Both the position numbers and the translations under genes were made by a program. From Paraconiothyrium sp. Pb-2020 (Eukaryota; Ascomycota; Dothideomycetes; Pleosporales; Didymosphaeriaceae): a stretch of DNA of 64,000 nt. Under the pieces are notes generated by a model. The model saw only the letters and a list, made by a program, of their open reading frames with translations. It was not told the origin of the DNA and made no database searches. The DNA is taken from assembly GCA_022419385.1 (NCBI GenBank), contig JAJUBI010000002.1, positions 2,790,001 through 2,854,000 of the forward strand, read 5' to 3'. Shown piece after piece: positions 9,137 to 20,207 of the stretch (positions are counted from its first letter, which is position 1; each line of letters begins with the position of its first letter).

Positions 9137-12100
9137 TTAGAACGCATATAAACCTCGCATATTCCAGATAGCCTCATCCACCATTTCGCTTGTCCAATTG
9201 CCTTGCAGCTGACCGACGATGCTTTCCCGCTTGTCCCTGCCGAGAACGAGGAAGCGTTCGACCAAATCACCGTCAATCATGCTCTTGACAGGAGTGAAGT
9301 AACTCCTGTATGCAAGGTGATCGCGACCGCTCAACGGCTTGTCGTCACCTCTAAGCTGTAGCTCCAGCTGCTGGAACATCTTCTGCTGGCGACGCGAGGA
9401 GAACGGAATGAGCGCGCCAAGAGTGCCTTGTAGGCCTGACCAGAAGATGACGCGTTCGCCACCAGAAATCAGATTAGTTCGCTGGATAGAAGTGGGGATA
9501 TCATTCGCGAAATAGTGAGCAACGAGATCGAGGCGATTTGGTGCGCCGGCCAAGTAGGCCTTGTCTTGTGTCAGGTTAAGACCATCTGGTGATTCGTCTG
9601 CAGCTTCTGACACCTTCGCCGGACATCGCACAATCCAAATATTGCCAAACTTATCGCCGCCAACAGTGGTCTCGTAGTCCAGCATCTCGGCGCAGGTAGT
9701 ATGCCGAGCTACAGTGTCATCGGCGAAGGGTATCAGGCGATTCGGATGCACTTGATCCTTGTGTACGACATATGTGATTGATTGCGTCTGATCGGACACG
9801 ACAATTCGGCTTCCTTGGGTCTTGAGGCCGATGATCCGCGTGGAGACAGCGTTTGGCTGCATTGCCTTACGAAGCAGTGAGCGCATACCACAGTCAAAAA
9901 GAGCCAAATCTGTGCCGATACCAGCAATCAGCTTGCCTTTGAATGGAAGGAGAGCCAGAGGAGGCTGAGTCACCTCTGTTTCGTGCAAAAACTCCAGTTG
10001 CCGTCCATCCGGCGACACCTTGTAGATCTGGATTGAAGCGGACGTGTACTGGTAAGGTGTAAAGCGGAGGTCTTTAACAGTTCCAACACACAGGTACATA
10101 TCGTTCTCTCCGCGACTTTCGAAATACGCGAGGGCGACGCTGACTGCTGACTTGTTGTCCTTCAGTTCCAGACTCTGGACCACCTTCTTCTCAGTGATTG
10201 GGTCGACAATTTCGATGCAGGACGCCCATTGTCCTTGGGCTTTCGGGTAGCCGAACTTGGTCGGGTCCAGCTCGTCTCCTAAGGTGTGTCCGTTGGTAAG
10301 GGCCTCTTCCCCATCCGTTTCCATCTGTGCGGTACCATTTGACTGAGCTTGATCAATAAGCGTCTGGCGGATGTCGGCGCCTATCGTGTTATGCTCGCTT
10401 TCGATGATATAAAATACGCCCTGATCGGGATAAGATACAAACTTTCGGGGAGAGTACCGAAGCTGGATTGGTTCGTATGTGGTATTGTCGAGTAGATCGT
10501 TGAACGTGAAGATCCTAATCATATATCAGCGCTGTATAGAGCAAGTTTGATCGCGAAGTACGATTTTGATGCTGTTGTCAGTAGGAACAATTGGAAAAAT
10601 GCGTATAACCCTCATCGTGCTCAGGGTAATAGTAGTCATCACACAGCAGAGAAAAGAAAGGTATGGAAAAGTACGTACCGTAGCTCGTTGGCGTTCACGC
10701 ATATTATGCCTTTAAATGCCGAACCATCAAAATTCCACGCCGACTTGAAAGGGATGTAGTTGAGAGGCGTCAACTGGAGTACAGAGGTACGCGGATGCGT
10801 GTAAGCTAACCATGGCCGCGAGGTCATTGCCACAACCGCAGGCTCGCCAGCAGCCGTGACGCGTGCGAAAGTGATGGGTTCCGGTCCGAGGAAGCGTCTC
10901 CGTGTGTCGCCGATCTCGCCAGTCATCTCGTCCAGTACTGAGCGGATATACACACCACTCCGTAAACCAATGTGCAAGAACTGGCTGTAACCCCGAGGTG
11001 ACTTGTCTCGCATATAGTTGATAGTCAAATCGCTTGGTGGTGAAGAGAGACCTTGCACGGAAATGCTCCTAAGAATGTTGCCCTCCACGTCGGGATGGAG
11101 GTTGTAGATTCGGACTGTCTGGTCACTGCAACCCACGGCCATGAAGTTTGCGCGGACGCTGCCTTCAGGGACTTCAGGTATAGCGATGCAGCTGATGGTA
11201 GAATCCAAGGTAATATCGTCGTCTTCAGCCATAGCTAATGAGCCATCTGAGTCACACTCGAAGTACAGAATCTGACCCGAACTCAATGCGATTGCAACCT
11301 GTCGGTTGTTGGCCGCGCAAGCAACAATTGTTCGATGAGGTGGCGCGTCCCAGTTTGTTATTTTTGGAGCATTTCCTTGAGCATCCCCCTGTTCGAACTG
11401 AAGGTTCCGTATATGCCGGATTCCCCGCGGGTGGATTTGAATGATACAATCCTCGCCGAATTGCTGAACGCCAAGAGTGCTTGATTCTTCGAAGAAGCCA
11501 TGATGCTGCGCCTGTTCGACATCCTCGCCAATCTTCAGAATCAACGTTGAGCTAGCCATGGACAAAACGATGATCTGATCTTCTGTGTCCTCTACATTCA
11601 TCTTAGTAGTCCAAACACCAATAGCGTTAGCAGGCAGCGGTGATTCGATCAAATCGAGAACTTCTAACGCGTTACGGGTAGTCCCGAATGTCCCCCGTCC
11701 GCCTGTTCCGTTGATAGTGTATATTTGTGGGGCATCCTCGAGGGCAAGATTTGCGACCTCCATATCCATGATTGGATTCAAGCTTGGCAGTGCCTCCACA
11801 GGGGTCAAGTTTGTAAGTCCTCGTGGCTTGAAGAAAGGAGGAGCGTACGAAGCTGTTGGATCAACCGGGAACTGTGTGCTCTCAAAAACGGGATCCTCTG
11901 TGTCGTCACCAAGCGATTCCAGCTCGTAGACGGTACGATCACCAGATTCACACGCGAAGTAGACAAATCCCGCTCGCAAAATGCAAATGCTGGTAGCAAT
12001 CGGAAGAGTATCAAAGTACTTGATCTTAATCTTCTCGACCGCTCCGTTGTCATGGGTGATGTTGAGTTTGAACACGTCGCCGTCGTCCGTCTGCAGCAGG

Positions 12101-13175
12101 TAGAAGAAGTCGCCGCCTTTGAGCATGTACAAAGTGCCTGTGACAATGACGCGCTTGCGATTGGGGTCTTCGGTCGCTCCTTCCCGGCGTGGTATCGCCA
12201 ACCGATGCATCTGGGACTTATTGTTGAAGATACGGTGGTATGTGATGTTGTCTTCGCCGCAACAAAGCACTCCGCTCGGCGCATTCTGCCCGCCAGGAAC
12301 GCGGAACAGCGTATGTGCGGTGCGGTCAACAGGCTCGGACCATTTTCGCACTATGTGGTTCAAACCAAGATCCAGCTCGTAGTAGACCAGCTCCTTTTGC
12401 ATCTCTTTGACCGCCTCTCCAGTAGGGTCAGTTTCGGCAGACGAGAAGTCGAGCTCGAGGGCGGCAAACATGGGGTTGTCATACCCAACGTCCAAGCCAA
12501 TGAGACAATAAACCAGCGTCTGTGGCTTATGTGCCTCTAACGGAGAAGAAATAGCAATATCTGTCTGGCCGCTACGTGTGAGGATGTAGACTAGCTTATT
12601 CTTCTCGGCTGAGGCGATCATTATGGCGCGCCCTTTCGGGTCAACGGCAAGGTATTCACCTGGCACGACGCGGCGAATGCCCGATTTGCCGAACGTCTCA
12701 TAATGAACGGTTTTAAATTGCTGTAGTGGTTCGTGCTCGTATTCGAACGTCACGAGGCGCCCAGAGTCGGTGGTAATGACTATCAGATCTGTGTATGTCA
12801 GCGCATGTATTCAGTAGCATAGATGGTTTCCTACGGGCAGAATGGGCGTTTTGCGCAGGGTGCTCGCAGCAGTTGCTGTGCCTTGGAAGATCACTATCGG
12901 ATGTTTGCGCGTGAAAAGAGGGCGAACGTACCTTTATTGCCACCAGCCAGTCTGAACTTGCCAATGCGACGGACGATGCCGAACACATCCTGCGAGTATA
13001 TCTCTTGGAAGCCTTTCTGCCGCCGCGAAACCTCGAATATGGAGAGGCGAGAGCCGTTGGCAGTCAAAATCTGCTGTCTCTGGTTGCCCATGAAGTCTCC
13101 AGTAATTGCATCCTGTGTCGCCGACGGTTGTTTTACCGTCAAGGCGTACAGCGACATGGTCGAGAAGCTCGTCAT
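9137..13175 (-). CDS. RSE1: Splicing factor 3b subunit 3 (RSE1/SF3B3)
   Basis: 1243-residue subunit of the SF3b part of U2 snRNP, a DDB1/CPSF-A-type protein built of three WD-like beta-propellers that supports branch-site recognition in the nucleus. Exons: 13175-12932, 12788-10679, 10514-9137. The two introns (143 and 164 bp) are long for this genome but not related to the introner-like elements. The N-terminus (MSLYALTV, then RQQILTANGSRLSIFEV) is the typical RSE1 opening, the middle holds the MMS1/RSE1-type N-terminal domain, and the last 450 residues form the CPSF_A domain with FFGRDHLAYRSYFTPVK-like segments near residue 1200. The start at 13175 places the conserved SLY segment at the usual distance from the N-terminus. 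Length agrees with the family (about 1200). It is divergently transcribed with SDA1. Confidence 0.95.
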
Positions 13176-13512
13176 GGCGGCGGAGGTGGGCGCTGGCCCT
13201 GGGAACGCGACGGCGTGTCGAGCGCTGAGTTGGGTGCAATCCCAGTGTCCGAGAGCTATGAGGTAGCTCTGATTTCGAGAGCAGCGCGCGACGGCGGAGG
13301 TTCGCGCGCAGACAGATGAATTGAAGTGAGCGCTGCGGCGAGGTCTGGAGAAAGGCTAGGCGGTTGAAGATATTGGAGCTCTGACTTCGGCAGGAACAAC
13401 TCGCCTCCGTGCCGACCAATAGGCATCCAAGGCCCCGCCTAAAAGTGAAGATTATCTCGACTGTTCAAGCTTCGAGCCACTGCCACGCCCAATCCGAAAA
13501 CACCGTGACAAG
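13176..13512. promoter_or_regulatory. Shared divergent promoter of RSE1 and SDA1
   Basis: 337 bp separate the two start codons. Since the genes point away from each other, both promoters must lie here or overlap. No TATA box is obvious. Pairing of a splicing gene with a ribosome-biogenesis gene would allow growth-linked co-expression; this is inference from position only. Confidence 0.5.
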
Positions 13513-15762
13513 ATGAAGCGGAAACTCGGTGCTCTCGAAAAAGTCGATGCCGATCTGACGAGTCTCCAGTATAAGGTTCGCCGCGATCCGCCGTCGTACT
13601 TCGAAGACCACCAGCAGCAGTACATGCAGTATCAGGCACTGCGCGACCTGCTCTTACAAAACCCGTCTACGAGCGATGACACCGGGATTGTGCGCTTAAA
13701 CGACTTGATTGACTTTGTTGCTCACACGGCCGATTGTTATCCAAAGGCGACCGCACAGTTCTCCGACGATTTGATCCAGATACTTTCCCTGCACCATGAC
13801 GAGCTGCAAGCCGACTTACGTGACAAGATGGTGGGTAGCTTGGTCTTGCTTCGGAACAAAGACCTCATCGACTCTGCGACACTGCTGAATACACTATTTC
13901 CAATTCTCGTATCGACCCACAGCAAGACTTTGCGCGCGCTTCTCTTCCAGAAGATCATATCGGACCTTCGATCCTCCAACGTAAAATCCACAAACCACCG
14001 CCTCAATCGCACCATCCAGACAGTTCTCTTCAATCTGCTCACATCAGATCGCGATTCCACAAAGGGCCTGTGGGCGGTCAAGATCACGCGCGAGCTGTGG
14101 AAGCGGCAAATCTGGACAGATGCGCGAGCAGTCGATATAATGAAAGAAGCGTGCCTCTCGGAAAATGATAAAGTCATTACCGGCGGCGTGCGTTTCTTTC
14201 TTGGGGGCGACAAGGAGCGCGAGGAAGCAGCCGACGAGAGCAGCGACGACGAGATCGACATGAAAACGCTACGCCACCAGGCAGGCATCAACAAAAAGAC
14301 GAAAAAGAAGGCACGGGAGCTCAAGCAAGCTGCTGCCACGGTGAAGAGAAAGGAACGCAAGAAGAACGCACCTCATCCGCTCAACTTTTCGGCCCTGCAC
14401 TTGCTTCATGACCCCCAAGGTTTCGCCGAAACACTATTTTCTAAACATGTGCAAAACTCCAAATCCAAGCTTTCGCTCGAGTCGAAACTCATCGTCCTTC
14501 AATTAGTCTCAAGACTTGTGGGCCTGCACAAGCTTACCGTTATATCACTCTACTCATATCTTCTCAAGTTTCTTACTCCCCGCCAAAACTCTGTCACATC
14601 TTTCCTCGCCATCCTTGCACAAGCAACACACACTCTGGTACCTCCTGACGTTCTCGAGCCTCTCATCCAGAAGATCGCAAACGAGTTCGTCAGTGAAGCC
14701 TCTGCACAAGAAGTAGCTGCTGCTGGTCTGAACGCTATCCGCGAGATATGTGCGCGTCAACCCCTTGCAATGAGCGATACGCTTCTCCAGGATCTTGTCA
14801 TGTACCGTAAAAGTAAAGATAAGGGTGTGCAAATGGCCGCCCGTGGTCTCCTCTCTTTGTACCGCGAAGTCGGCGCCGAGTTGCTCAAAAAACGAGACCG
14901 AGGCAAAGACGCCACTATCGCACTCATTGCCGGTAGTGCAAAAGAGCAACGTTTTGGCGAGGAAGCAGCCGGAGAAATTCAAGGTATCGACCTGCTCGAG
15001 CAGTGGAAAACAGAAGAGCGACGCAAACGCCGCGAAGCCGCTGGCTTACCTGCGGATGCCGCCACGGACGAGGGAGACGAAGAAGACGAGGCCGAAAACT
15101 GGAAGAACTGGGATGTTGACTCCGACGACAGCGATGACTCGGGCGGCTGGATCAACGTTGAGTCCGATGGCGAAGACATTAACATCAGCGACAGCGAGGA
15201 CGAGAAGGAGAATGGGCCTGCAGCAAAGAAGGCCAAACTCGCCAAAAGCGAAACGCCCGGCCCTAGTGGACATGGAAGCAAGGCCCAGAGTGAAGAACCT
15301 ATCCAGAAACAGATATCTAAGCTTCTTACATCAACTATCCTCACGCCCGCAGACCTCAAACAACTCCGCGCACTCCAGGAATCCGCAGCCGTCAAGTCAC
15401 AAATGCCATCCTCTAAGCGCGCCGCTCTCCTCGCTGCACGCCACGCTGACGATGCCATCACAGCAGAAACCATCGAAGCCGCCGCCGCAATCGGCAAGAA
15501 GTCTACCAAGGAAGAGAAGATGGCCATGGCGAAGAGTGATAAGGAAGGCAAGCACCAGTCTACGACTGCGAAACGCAAAGAAAAGAAGGAGGCAGAGGGC
15601 AAGAGCACGACGAATAAGGAGAAGGCAAGGAAGAAAAATTTCCTAATGACGCTGGGTAAGGCGAAGGGAAAGAATAAGCGGAGTTTGGTGGATATCAAGA
15701 AGACGATGAGGGGTCATATCGAAAGGAGCAAAAGGGGTGGCAAGCGAGGCAACAAAGGCTAG
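13513..15762 (+). CDS. SDA1: SDA1, 60S ribosomal subunit biogenesis and export protein
   Basis: Intronless, 749 residues, close to the yeast length of about 767. SDA1 is a nucleolar/nuclear protein needed for maturation and export of the large ribosomal subunit. The N-terminus (MKRKLGALEKVDADLTSLQYK, then RRDPPSYFEDH) and the segment LFPILVSTHSKTLRALLFQK are characteristic. A helical-repeat region spans about 1-420, followed by a long acidic stretch (residues about 510-570, many D/E) and a very basic tail with KKNFLMTLGKAKGKNKR and RSKRGGKRGNKG, likely nucleolar targeting signals. The start is the first ATG in the open frame and matches the family N-terminus. Confidence 0.95.
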   Translation: MKRKLGALEKVDADLTSLQYKVRRDPPSYFEDHQQQYMQYQALRDLLLQNPSTSDDTGIVRLNDLIDFVAHTADCYPKATAQFSDDLIQILSLHHDELQADLRDKMVGSLVLLRNKDLIDSATLLNTLFPILVSTHSKTLRALLFQKIISDLRSSNVKSTNHRLNRTIQTVLFNLLTSDRDSTKGLWAVKITRELWKRQIWTDARAVDIMKEACLSENDKVITGGVRFFLGGDKEREEAADESSDDEIDMKTLRHQAGINKKTKKKARELKQAAATVKRKERKKNAPHPLNFSALHLLHDPQGFAETLFSKHVQNSKSKLSLESKLIVLQLVSRLVGLHKLTVISLYSYLLKFLTPRQNSVTSFLAILAQATHTLVPPDVLEPLIQKIANEFVSEASAQEVAAAGLNAIREICARQPLAMSDTLLQDLVMYRKSKDKGVQMAARGLLSLYREVGAELLKKRDRGKDATIALIAGSAKEQRFGEEAAGEIQGIDLLEQWKTEERRKRREAAGLPADAATDEGDEEDEAENWKNWDVDSDDSDDSGGWINVESDGEDINISDSEDEKENGPAAKKAKLAKSETPGPSGHGSKAQSEEPIQKQISKLLTSTILTPADLKQLRALQESAAVKSQMPSSKRAALLAARHADDAITAETIEAAAAIGKKSTKEEKMAMAKSDKEGKHQSTTAKRKEKKEAEGKSTTNKEKARKKNFLMTLGKAKGKNKRSLVDIKKTMRGHIERSKRGGKRGNKG

Positions 15763-16287
15763 AAGTGAGTTAATGCAAAAGATACCCATGTTCGATGGTC
15801 ATAAGATCTTTCATTGGCCATTGAGCGTTGCATTGGTCCCACGTTGGCTTGCGACCCATGCGTATGCGTCATTGCAGATGAACTGGCAGAGCTGGCAGAC
15901 TCCGAAGACAAGCATATGCACAAGGCATCAATTGGAAAGCTCCCAATAGAGGATTCCATGAAAAATGACCGTAATGGTCAAGACTCGGATCCAGGATTTT
16001 GACTCTCTTTATCAGTTGAGTTATCCTAGGGTAGATTTTACGAAATACATCAAGGGCCACAAGTATGTTACCTCGCCTAGACTTTACTGCCGGCAGATGT
16101 TGCGACTGGACAGGGCTTCAACAAGCACATCAATTAGAGTTCTAGAATTGCAAGATGCCATGGGAGCTTCCTCATCTCTAAAAGTCATAGCCATTTCTTC
16201 ACATATCTGACAATGCCATTTCCGCTCAGAGCGCATCTTCAGTCCATCACCAAGACACTTAAACCCAGACGTACCCTTCAATATCCT
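15763..16287. other. Intergenic between SDA1 and cutinase
   Basis: Downstream regions of two convergent genes. Nothing coding or repetitive recognised. Confidence 0.5.
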
Positions 16288-17121
16288 TCAAGCACCAATC
16301 TTGCTCTCCAAGAATTTCGGCGCCTCATCGGCAGCCTCGTCCTCGTAAGTAGAGTGCGCAGGCAACACGATCAGGGTTCCATCGCAGACCAAGTCTCCGT
16401 CAGCGCAGTAAACCGCTAGGTTAGCTTGCGGGTAGCTCGGTATACCGCCGTTGTTCTGCTTGTTGCGGGTATATCCGAAGAGGACGATGCCCTTAACCTG
16501 ATTGATCACTGTGGTTGAGAGAGTGGGAATGGCGCCTGCGATGAGGGCTGCGCCTTGGCTGTTCCCAGTACTTTAGTAGATGAAGGCAGACGGAGGAATG
16601 ATGGAAAGCTTACCTGTAGCCACCAGCAACAACAGGAGTCTGTGGGCACTTTGTGTTTGCAAGCTTGAAAAGGCGGGCTCCCTCAGCGATAGCAGCATCG
16701 GTCGTGCCTTTAGGCTGAAGGTTGTCGAGAAGGCCGGCAGTGTAAGCTCCTCCTACACCCTGAATCCATACATTGGCCGCACCGTAGTAAGATTCGAGCG
16801 CATCGGCGAGGATCGGCCCGGGTTGCTCGCCCTGCGAGTGTTAGCAATCTTCTCCAAGAAATATCACGATCTTATTTTACGCTATGATTGCGGCGAGCAA
16901 CGGCGAGCCATGACGGTGCGCAATCGATACCGAGAACAAGTTGAAGTACTCACCATGTTTCCTTCCTGCGTTGAGCCCCTCGCATAGATCAAAATAGCTT
17001 TGGGACAAGCAGAGGCGCTTCCAGCCTCGAGTTCTGTCCGTGTGGTCGTGGAGTCGCGAGTGACGAGCGGGAACGCGCTCGCCACAGCGACGATCGAAGC
17101 GAGAGAGACGGTAAACTTCAT
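16288..17121 (-). CDS. Cutinase (secreted serine esterase)
   Basis: 218 residues from exons 17121-16954, 16831-16614 and 16558-16288. Cutinases (CE5, alpha/beta-hydrolase fold) hydrolyse the ester bonds of plant cutin and act outside the cell. Residues 1-16 form a signal peptide ending ..ASA, followed by a short propeptide-like stretch. The active-site serine lies in GGYSQGA, split by the second intron between the two halves of its codon. Catalytic Asp and His are in the conserved C-terminal CADGDLVCD and HSTY segments. Cysteines are at family positions (SACPK, NTKCPQ, CADGDLVC). Length is typical. The first intron is 122 bp, unusually long beside the 55-bp second one. An in-frame ATG seven codons upstream exists, but the signal peptide favours this start. 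Confidence 0.93.
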
Positions 17122-18107
17122 CTCGAATTTCTTCCAGAACAAAGTACTTTCGTCTTACAGTCAAACGAATGGGAGACAACGAGAGACCAAGGGCGACTTG
17201 AGACAAAGCCGTGAAGACCGTTTACTCGCGATTTCTATCGATTAAATATCCCATTCTCATCCACCCCATCCCAAAACGAGTTGTTTTCCGCCCCGCACGC
17301 TCCGCCAGGTTAGCAGACCGGAATACTTGGAAGAAGAGCAGTGGTGTTGCATTTTCAGGCCGGTATTCGCGTCTCCTTGCAAGTCTCCTACATGCACAGC
17401 ATTACTACAGAACGAATGCCGTGCGCCATCCACCACTCACAGGATGTTTCTCCCACACCGTCTGCACGTGTGCATGCAAAGCGTACACGTGGACCGGGTA
17501 GGCGCATGTGCACACGGAGGCTGATCAGGAACTGGGTGTAGCTCCGATCTAGGTTCATGCCATGAGTAGGCGCCGAGCGCGGGGTAGGGCCCCGGGGAGT
17601 ACATAGCCACGACGCCAATGCCGCTTGGGGCAGGTACACCTAGTGCATCGGTGTAATGTCGTGGATGTTTCCTTGCTAGTTATGTATAAAGTCGTGAGCT
17701 ATAGTTCAGTATTTCATACTGTTAACCAGAGAAACAGCGAGCACGAGCTGCGGTGCCAGTGGCACTCGAGTCCTTGAAGGGCAGTAACTAAGGATTTTTC
17801 GAAACCTCGGAAACCCTGGTCCACACTTCGATCCTTCGATCTCTTACTGCGATTCATCCGTTCACGGGAACCAAGAAACCACTAGGCTAATTGCGCGAGT
17901 CGTATCCCAATACCACCCCCGCATTGTTCTGACCCTTGTCCCCGTCGTTCAGAGAAACCGAGGCACCTTCACAGCTGTAAGGTCGGCAATTGGTTCACCG
18001 CAGGAAACGCATGAACATCGCAGACAAGATACTTACTGTTCCTGCATGAGCAAAGGAGAATATACACAAATCATATCTCGTTACCACCCTCCTCCCCAGT
18101 GCTTCAA
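17122..18107. other. Intergenic, no gene seen
   Basis: Cutinase promoter plus the 3' flank of the trehalase. No coding signal or RNA gene recognised. Confidence 0.5.
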
Positions 18108-20207
18108 TTAATGAAACCTCTTCACCCATTTTGCGTCCCTCGCATCGAGATGTACAGCACTTCTCTTGCGCTTAGTCGAGATGTCGGCCGCCGTGATGTT
18201 ACCACAGTCGGGCGTTTGCAAATGCTGCCCAAACTTGTCCACCGCCCACATCAAAACACCGTTTGACCAGCCAAAGCCCTCAACAACAGTATACTCTCCT
18301 CCACCGCCTGCCGCATTCGTGCTCTCGTCCGAGTACTTCTCAAACATGGTTCCATTGCCTCCTGCATTGGCGAGCTGGGCGAATTCTGGTGTTGTGCCGC
18401 CAGTGACGCGCCACGTACAGAAGGCAGAGTCAACGTATCGCTGCGCAAGACGGAGGGCGAGATCTTGCGTCCAGACATAGTCTTGGGATGTTTGGTTACT
18501 CTCGGTTGCGGAGTCCAGCGGTGTATTCAGTAGTCCCTCCATAAGGATGTGCATGAGAGGCGGCCATACATTAGGCTCGTCCCATTGCTGGCCGGTCTGA
18601 ATATTCGTGGCAGCAATCGCACCTGCACGGTCGTCAAGCAGCTCTTCTATTCGAGCGTAAACGCGGCGCAAGGCTGTTGGGTCGTTCTTCAACTCTTCAG
18701 GGGCAGCTCCAGTCCAGAACGGGTAGAACTGGGCTAGGTGGAAAAAGACTTGCTGACCAGCTGGTGCACCAGGCAAATCGTCACGCACGGTTGTATTGTC
18801 CGCAATGACATAGACGTTTTTCGCGCCGGAAGTCAAGTTGTAGTCGAAGTAGCTATAGTGCTCTGTATCCCAGAGCAATGCAGTCATGGCTAGGCTTCGT
18901 TCTGCAGCACGGGTTGCCCACGAAGCAGCAGCCGAATAGTTGCCCTGACGACGATGGAAGTCTGCGATCGCAACCTCATTTGCGTACAATATGGAGTTGA
19001 GATCGACTGGAAGTATGTTGACAGTGTTCAGGGATCGAAGAGGAAAGAAAGTCTGCGTAACGCTATCGCCAGGGTTCGCAATCCAACGTGACGAGTAGTC
19101 CCAGCCGCTCTCGGCCCCAGAAGCCAAGTTGGCGTACAACTGAGCCTTTTCTTCGTCGGTAAGTGCCTTTGAAGTGTTGAAGATCTGTCCCTGTTCGTTG
19201 TAGTACGAGGCATTGTTGGCTGTCACGTAGTCTTCGTAGAAGGACTCTGGTCGTGGCTGGGTGTTCGAAACAGCGTAGTGGTTCTGAAAGCGTTAGCAGT
19301 GCATTGAGCAGGGTCAATAGATTATTTACCAGACTATAGTTCCTACCAGCTCGCTCAAGCGTTACAGTACGGTTGTTGGTCCAAAATTCATGTTCTTGCT
19401 CTAGAAGCGGCAGAGCACGCTCTAAGAGAGTGTAGTTCTGGGTGTACTCAACATAGATGCGCACCATCTGGGTAAGAAGAGGCGGTTGCGATCGGTTGAG
19501 ATAGTATCGACGAGCGCCATTCGGGACAAATCCTATCTCCTCCACCAGATCCAGGAAATTCTCAATGATGTTCTCCGCAATCTGAGTGAACGATCCTTTG
19601 GTTCGTAGAAGGCCTTCTATAATCCAGAAGCTGTCCCAGTAGTATGGTTCTCGGAAGCGACCACCAGCAACAACGAAGGTCCGATTTACGGGAATGAACG
19701 AATTCACGCATTCCGTGCAGTTGCTTGGCCCTGCGTAACGCCTTGTCAAGTCCGGCCAAATGTCGATGACTTGTGATGTGAAGTTCGCAATCGTGGAGCT
19801 GTTGACGTTGTCCAGAAAGTCCGGCTGGGTCTCTAGCTCATCCGTCGGAACCGCCTCGAGCTCACTACCCGCCTCGCCAAAGTATGTCGTCAGAAACTCG
19901 TTCAGGGCGCTGTTGTTCTGGATCGGTTTCTCGAGCTGGTCGAAAGCATCGATGACTTCGTGAAGGGGTCTGATCGTAGGCCTGAAGTCGTGTGAGTTGT
20001 TGTCGCGAATATACTTGCCGATACCTACAAATCCACAAAAGTCTTGGAGTCGGAGAATGGGCGCGCAAGCTCAATTTCTCGCAGAATGTCTCCATAGCAG
20101 TAGATTGGCGAGTCGCAAGGCGCAACAACGGAACCGTTCTCATACAACCCAAACGTCAATGGCACACTTGCGATGAAAGCTGCGGCGGAAGCTCTTAAGG
20201 CTCTCAT
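18108..20207 (-). CDS. Secreted GH37 alpha,alpha-trehalase
   Basis: 668 residues from exons 20207-20029, 19981-19330 and 19283-18108, with introns of 47 and 46 bp. Glycoside hydrolase family 37 enzymes split trehalose into two glucose molecules. Residues 1 to about 20 form a signal peptide, so the enzyme should act outside the cell or in the wall. Family signatures are present: AGGRFREPYYWDSFW (trehalase signature 1, with the usual PGGRF changed to AGGRF) and QWDEPNVWPP (signature 2). Many N-x-S/T sites indicate heavy glycosylation. The N-terminal DSPIYCYGDILREIELA and DSKTFVD blocks match the entry of the catalytic domain. The C-terminus is basic (KRKRS) and contains no membrane segment. Confidence 0.93.

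Noticed and set aside
11725..12540. 271-codon plus-strand frame opposite RSE1.
   Set aside because: Fully antisense to conserved RSE1 coding sequence; composition is that of a shadow frame.
12789..12931. RSE1 introns (143 and 164 bp) as further introner-like copies because of their length.
   Set aside because: They have GT donors and share none of the conserved blocks or the 3' end with the two elements.
14795..15646. 283-codon frame overlapping SDA1 in another frame.
   Set aside because: Lies inside the conserved, lysine-rich SDA1 coding sequence; Arg/Ser-rich shadow translation.
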